Source: Arthrobacter sp. V1I7
Lineage (GTDB): Bacteria > Actinomycetota > Actinomycetes > Actinomycetales > Micrococcaceae
Assembly: GCF_030817015.1 (NCBI RefSeq)
Contig: NZ_JAUSYS010000001.1
Span: 1,426,001-1,490,000, forward strand
Length of the DNA: 64,000 nucleotides
Direction of reading: 5' to 3'
Under the pieces are notes generated by a model that saw only the letters and a program-made list of their open reading frames with translations, did not search any database and had not been told where the DNA came from. Positions 60,386 through 64,000 of this stretch are shown piece by piece. Position numbers and translations under genes: made by a program. Position 1 is the first letter of the stretch; each line of letters opens with the position of its first letter.

Positions 60386-61732
60386 GTGACACTACGACTA
60401 ACCGTGATCGGTACGGGATACCTCGGCGCGACCCATGCGGCATGCATGGCTGAACTGGGATTTGAAGTCCTGGGCGTCGACGTCGACAAAGAGAAGATCG
60501 ACAGCCTCAGCCGAGGCGAACTGCCCATCCACGAGCCGGGCCTGCCCGAGTTGCTGCGTAAGCACACCGAGTCCGGCCGCCTGCGCTTCACCACTTCGTT
60601 TGAAGAAGCCGGCGCCTTCGGCGACGTGCACTTCATTGCCGTCGGCACCCCGCAGCGGGCCGGCGAGCACGCTGCCGACATGACGTACGTTGATGCCTCG
60701 GTCGCAGCGATCGCCCGGGCCGCCACGAAGGACTCCCTGATCGTCGGCAAGTCCACCGTTCCGGTGGGCTCGGCACGCCGCCTGAAGGGCCTCGTCGCCG
60801 AGGAATCGCGCGACGGCGTAACGGTCAACTTCGCCTGGAACCCCGAGTTCCTGCGCGAGGGCTTCGCCGTGGAGGACACCCTGCGTCCGGACCGTCTGGT
60901 CATGGGATCCGACTCCGCCGCTGCGGAGGCCACCCTGCGTGAGGTCTACGCCGACGCCATCAGCCGCGAGACCCCGTTCATCTCCACGGACTTCGAGACG
61001 GCGGAACTGGTCAAGGTGGCTGCCAACGCCTTCCTGGCCACCAAGATCTCCTTCATCAACGCCTTCTCCGAGGTCACCGAGACCGTGGGCGGCAACATCC
61101 GCACCCTGGCCGACGCCATTGGCCTCGACTCCCGGATCGGCCGCCGCTTCCTCAACGCCGGCATCGGCTTTGGCGGCGGCTGCCTGCCCAAGGACATCCG
61201 CGCGCTCCAGGCACGCGTGTCCGAGCTGGGCCTGGACAGCACTATGCGGTTCCTGAACGAAGTTGACGAAGTCAACCTCCGCCGCCGTGACCGTGCGGTC
61301 CACGTCGCAGAGACGCTGCTCGGCACCCTGGAGGGCAAGCGCATCGCCGTCCTCGGCGTCGCATTCAAGCCCAACAGCGACGACGTCCGGGACTCCCCGG
61401 CACTCGACGTGGCCGCCAGGCTCTTCAACAGCGGAGCCGACGTCAGCGTCTACGACCCGGCCGCCAACGCGAACGCCGCGAAGCGGTACCCGCGGTTGAA
61501 CTACGTTGATTCCCTTGGCACGGCCGCGGCGGATGCCGACCTGGTCATGGTGCTCACGGAATGGTCCGAATTCGTGAATATCGATCCCGCGGATCTTTCC
61601 GCCGCGGTGTCGCACAAGCGGATGTTTGACGGGCGCAACGTCCTGGACCACGAGAAGTGGAACGCGGCCGGCTGGGACATCGTGTCCCTCGGCCACAAGA
61701 GCGAGCTCCTGGAGCTGACTGCGGTCCACTAG
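60386..61732 (+). CDS. ugd: UDP-glucose 6-dehydrogenase
   Basis: 448 residues from GTG 60386, which follows a GGGGGA ribosome site; the frame upstream (from 60239) passes through the tandem repeats and does not look like protein. LRLTVIGTGYLGATHAACMA is the NAD-binding motif, VGKSTVPVGSARRLK and WNPEFLREGFAVEDTLRPDR are family loops, and the catalytic cysteine lies in GIGFGGGCLPKDIRALQAR. The GGGCLPKD form is typical of Ugd. It makes UDP-glucuronate, a precursor for acidic wall polymers. A strong terminator follows, so it ends a transcript. Confidence 0.92.
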   Translation: MTLRLTVIGTGYLGATHAACMAELGFEVLGVDVDKEKIDSLSRGELPIHEPGLPELLRKHTESGRLRFTTSFEEAGAFGDVHFIAVGTPQRAGEHAADMTYVDASVAAIARAATKDSLIVGKSTVPVGSARRLKGLVAEESRDGVTVNFAWNPEFLREGFAVEDTLRPDRLVMGSDSAAAEATLREVYADAISRETPFISTDFETAELVKVAANAFLATKISFINAFSEVTETVGGNIRTLADAIGLDSRIGRRFLNAGIGFGGGCLPKDIRALQARVSELGLDSTMRFLNEVDEVNLRRRDRAVHVAETLLGTLEGKRIAVLGVAFKPNSDDVRDSPALDVAARLFNSGADVSVYDPAANANAAKRYPRLNYVDSLGTAAADADLVMVLTEWSEFVNIDPADLSAAVSHKRMFDGRNVLDHEKWNAAGWDIVSLGHKSELLELTAVH

Positions 61733-61752
61733 GGATCTCAGCGTACTCCGGC

Positions 61753-61797
61753 ACTCAGCCCGGTCGAATGAATCCGTTTCATTCGGCCGGGCTGAGT
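61753..61797 (+). terminator. intrinsic terminator hairpin after ugd
   Basis: Arms ACTCAGCCCGGTCGAATGAA (61753-61772) and TTCATTCGGCCGGGCTGAGT (61778-61797) pair over 20 bases with one G-U-type position and a 5-base loop. There is only a short T run after it (CGTTTC). The symmetry would also serve the convergent reverse gene ending at 61857. Confidence 0.88.
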
Positions 61798-61856
61798 CGT
61801 TTCTGGCTGCCAGGGGTACGTGGGGTGAGGCCAGCCCTCCGGAGGCTGTCAGCGCA

Positions 61857-62719
61857 TCACAGGGACGCGTACAGCCTGCCTGTGCTCGTGAGCGTGCCGT
61901 TCGTGTGGAACAAGGCGGAGCTTCCCATAACGGGGTCCCCTGCCGGCCGGGACTTCCAGGCAAAGCGTTCGACGAACGGCATGGCGCGCAGGCCGGCCAC
62001 CGTGGCGCGCATGAAGTCCTCGGTCTGGGCCCGTGAGTACACGCTGCGCCGGGTGGATGTCGCATTCCAGTCGGCGACCGCATATTCAGTCACCCACACC
62101 GGCTTTTATACTTTTCGTGCAGCATGGTCACCTTGTTGAGGAAATCGTCGGCCTTAGGCCAGGCGTAGCGGTGCATCGTCACGAAATCGACACGCAGACC
62201 CTTGGCCTTGGCCATGAAGCTCTCAAGCCAGAGGCTGTCGGTTCCGGCCGGAGCAGGGGACCCGAGCCTTAGCCCGGTTGCCACCAGCTTGGGCCACAGA
62301 CGAATGGCCTCGTCCACGGACATGTTCGCTTGGGCCCTGTGGTCGGGCTCGTTGAAACCCAGCAGGTGCTTGGTCCTCGTTTCCGCCCGTTGGCGTGTCA
62401 CCCAGCCGATCGCGTCCTGTTCCAGCAGCCGCCTCGCATCCTTGATCATCGGGACGAAGGGCGGGCTGGTGGTGACGTAGGACCGCGCTGACCAGATGTA
62501 GTACCAGTCCAGCTTCAGGCTCTGGATCTGCGTGAGCGCCAGGGCGTCCTTCCCGCCATGCCCGAAACCCTTGCGCGTGTCAGCGGGCAACGTGATGGAC
62601 GGCACTACGGACGGGGCTACGGCCGCCTGGGCGGAGCCTGCACTGGCAGCCAGCAGGGCGCCCGGCGCTGCCAGCACGGAGAACACATCAGGAATGTCCC
62701 GGATAGTCACAGGAATCAC
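61857..62719 (-). pseudogene. secreted GH128/Asl1-like glycoside hydrolase with a one-base frameshift
   Basis: The first frame (62719 to about 62108) contains a signal-like segment (LAAPGALLAASAGSAQA), DWYYIWSARSYVTTSPPFVP, KHLLGFNEPDHRAQANMSVD (first catalytic Glu in NEPD) and VDFVTMHRYAWPKADDFLN. It breaks in a run of four A (plus-strand 62104-62107). The second frame gives VWVTEYAVADWNATSTRRSV (second catalytic Glu) and AGLRAMPFVERFAWKSRP to the stop at 61857. One extra A restores HEKYKKPVWVTEYAV, as in the paralogue. It may be a sequencing error. Family members cut beta-1,3-glucan-type polymers; the substrate here is unknown. Confidence 0.82.
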
Positions 62720-62770
62720 GCAGTTTTTAGGGCATTCGACGGGCCGCAGAGGGATGACCCCCGGGCCAGA

Positions 62771-63673
62771 TCAGAGGGAGCGGTACAGTTCGCCCGTGGG
62801 CGTCAGGGATCCGTTGCTCCGGAACAGCGCGGAGGCTCCCATGATGGGATCGTCATGAACCCGCGTTTTCCAGGCGAAACGCTCCACGAACGGCATTTCG
62901 CGGAGACCGGCGACGGTGTCCCGCATGTACGCCAGGATTTCCTTTTCGGTAAACCGGCTGGGCGACTTCGTGGTGGCATCCCAGTCGGCGACGGCGAATT
63001 CGGTGATCCAGATCGGCTTGTCGTAGCGGTCATGCAGGCGCTGCACATATTCCAGGAAGTTGTCCGCGTGGGGCGGCGCATAGGAATGCATGGTGACGAA
63101 ATCCACCCGCAGGTCCTTCGCCGCCGCCTGGTCCATGAACTTCATGAGCCAGTCTCCCATGGCCTGGACCGCACCCGGAGACCCCAGCCTGAGGCCCGCC
63201 CGTTCCAGCTGCGGCCAAAGTTTGATGGCGGTGGCCACGGACATGTCCGCCTGGCCCTCGTGGTCGGGTTCGTTGAAGCCGAGAAGGTGTTCGGCGCCCG
63301 TCCACGGAAGCTCGGACAGTACTTCCTCTATGCCGTTCCGCTCCAGGGATCCGCGCCCCCAGATCATCGGCACGAATTCAGCGCTCTGGCTCGAAGCCGG
63401 TCGGAGGGGCGGGTAGCTTGGGCCCCAGTTGTAAAACCAGTCCAGGTCCAGGGAATCCAGCTCATCGAAGCCGAATCCGTTGAACCGGGGCATGCCGATG
63501 CCCTTGCTGGCATGTCGGGGCTTGGGCCGGCGGGTCCTGGCCGCGGACGGAGCAACACTGGGTGCCGGCGGGGTCGACGGCGGACGAGGTCCGGGCGCCG
63601 TATCCGGGGTGCACGCCGCCAGGGCGGCGGCGCCGAGGGCGAGAGGCAGTGTGAGCAAGGTCCTACGGTCCAC
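62771..63673 (-). CDS. lipoprotein GH128/Asl1-like glycoside hydrolase
   Basis: About 300 residues. GTG 63673 is preferred because AGGAGG lies 5 bases upstream; another in-frame GTG at 63679 overlaps that site. The N-terminus is a lipoprotein signal (DRRTLLTLPLALGAAALAAC, lipobox LAAC) followed by a Pro/Ala-rich linker. The catalytic domain shows LDWFYNWGPSYPP, EHLLGFNEPDHEGQADMSVA (Glu), VDFVTMHSYAPPHADNFLEY and KPIWITEFAVADWDATTKSP (Glu). It is a tandem paralogue of the 61857 gene. As a cell-surface hydrolase it could trim or remodel the glycan made by this locus, or attack foreign glucans. Confidence 0.88.
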   Translation of the reverse strand: MDRRTLLTLPLALGAAALAACTPDTAPGPRPPSTPPAPSVAPSAARTRRPKPRHASKGIGMPRFNGFGFDELDSLDLDWFYNWGPSYPPLRPASSQSAEFVPMIWGRGSLERNGIEEVLSELPWTGAEHLLGFNEPDHEGQADMSVATAIKLWPQLERAGLRLGSPGAVQAMGDWLMKFMDQAAAKDLRVDFVTMHSYAPPHADNFLEYVQRLHDRYDKPIWITEFAVADWDATTKSPSRFTEKEILAYMRDTVAGLREMPFVERFAWKTRVHDDPIMGASALFRSNGSLTPTGELYRSL

Positions 63674-63842
63674 ATGCACCTCCTGGCGTCGGTCAGTCCA
63701 GAGTCAAAGCCGGGGAAACCAGTACCGCCGTCGGACAGCGCCATGCTGGCAACCCGGGTCCTTGCCTGCCGGACACTCATTCTGTCACGGATGTGGGCGA
63801 CGGTTCACCGCCGGCGGGCATCCGCCGCTGCCCCGCCGGCCT

Positions 63843-64000
63843 CTACGCTTCGCCGAACTCCGCCGTCCGGTAGCCGACACCGAGCAGCTCTTCGATGGCT
63901 GCCACCGTGCGGAGGGCAGCCTTGCCGTCGCCATAGGGATTCACGGCGTTTGCCATGGCCGCGAAGTGCCCGGAGTCGTGGAGGAGACGGGTCACCTCGG
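63843..64000 (-). CDS. wecB: UDP-N-acetylglucosamine 2-epimerase, C-terminal end only
   Basis: The last 51 codons read EVTRLLHDSGHFAAMANAVN, PYGDGKAALRTVAAIEELLG and VGYRTAEFGEA, then TAG. The NPYGDGKAA motif close to the C-terminus is characteristic of WecB/MnaA epimerases. The rest lies beyond the window. It would make UDP-ManNAc, the substrate of the wecC product at 6418. Being on the reverse strand, it belongs to a transcript entering from the right. Confidence 0.85.
   Translation of the reverse strand, partial: EVTRLLHDSGHFAAMANAVNPYGDGKAALRTVAAIEELLGVGYRTAEFGEA

Noticed and set aside
60398..62083. A 561-codon reverse frame
   Set aside because: It is antisense to ugd and crosses the terminator hairpin, so it is not plausible as a gene.

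Overview
The window looks like a chromosome segment of a high-GC Gram-positive actinobacterium, most likely Micrococcaceae (Arthrobacter/Pseudarthrobacter type). This rests on GC-rich codon use, GTG and TTG starts, the mix of insertion sequences, and the style of the very large modular glycosyltransferases. It is a cell-surface glycan locus, heavily broken up by mobile elements. No rRNA, tRNA or CRISPR array was seen.

1-19463 (forward): a tightly packed glycan cluster. It encodes two GT4 enzymes, a TagG/TagH (Wzm/Wzt) type ABC exporter, several large one- or two-domain glycosyltransferases, a WecC-type UDP-ManNAc dehydrogenase, an alpha/beta-hydrolase-like protein, a 1366-residue modular GT2+GT4-like protein, and an ATP-grasp ligase. 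19485-26242: a nested mobile island bounded by two outward IS3 ends. Inside are a reverse IS3, an IS21, a GT23/NodZ-like fucosyltransferase-type gene and a small phage-like gene. 26226-31018: a reverse asparagine-synthase-like gene, a decayed partial duplicate of the 1366-residue glycosyltransferase, and a second hydrolase-like gene. 31259-43005: a lower-GC operon encoding an unknown coiled-coil protein, a 935-residue two-module glycosyltransferase, and a complete pseudaminic acid set (PseB, PseC, PseF, PseG, PseH, PseI) with two tandem polysaccharide pyruvyltransferases between pseC and pseF. 44729-46530: GSCFA and SGNH-like proteins, candidate O-acyl modifying enzymes. 46550-60162: an insertion-sequence graveyard (ISL3, a two-recombinase unit, IS110 x3, IS630, IS1380, IS3, IS30) with nesting that can be reconstructed to the base in several places. 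60386-64000: UDP-glucose dehydrogenase with a strong terminator, two reverse GH128-like secreted hydrolases, and the 3' end of wecB.

Inferred working model: WecB and WecC supply UDP-ManNAcA, Ugd supplies UDP-GlcA and the Pse enzymes supply CMP-pseudaminic acid. The many glycosyltransferases assemble an acidic wall or surface polymer that is pyruvylated, possibly acylated and possibly amidated. The TagGH-type transporter exports it. This resembles the teichuronic and teichulosonic acids known from actinobacterial walls; the structure itself is not shown by the sequence.

Caution: at least five otherwise well-conserved genes are broken by a single-base indel, mostly in short homopolymers. Some of the pseudogene calls may therefore be sequencing errors.
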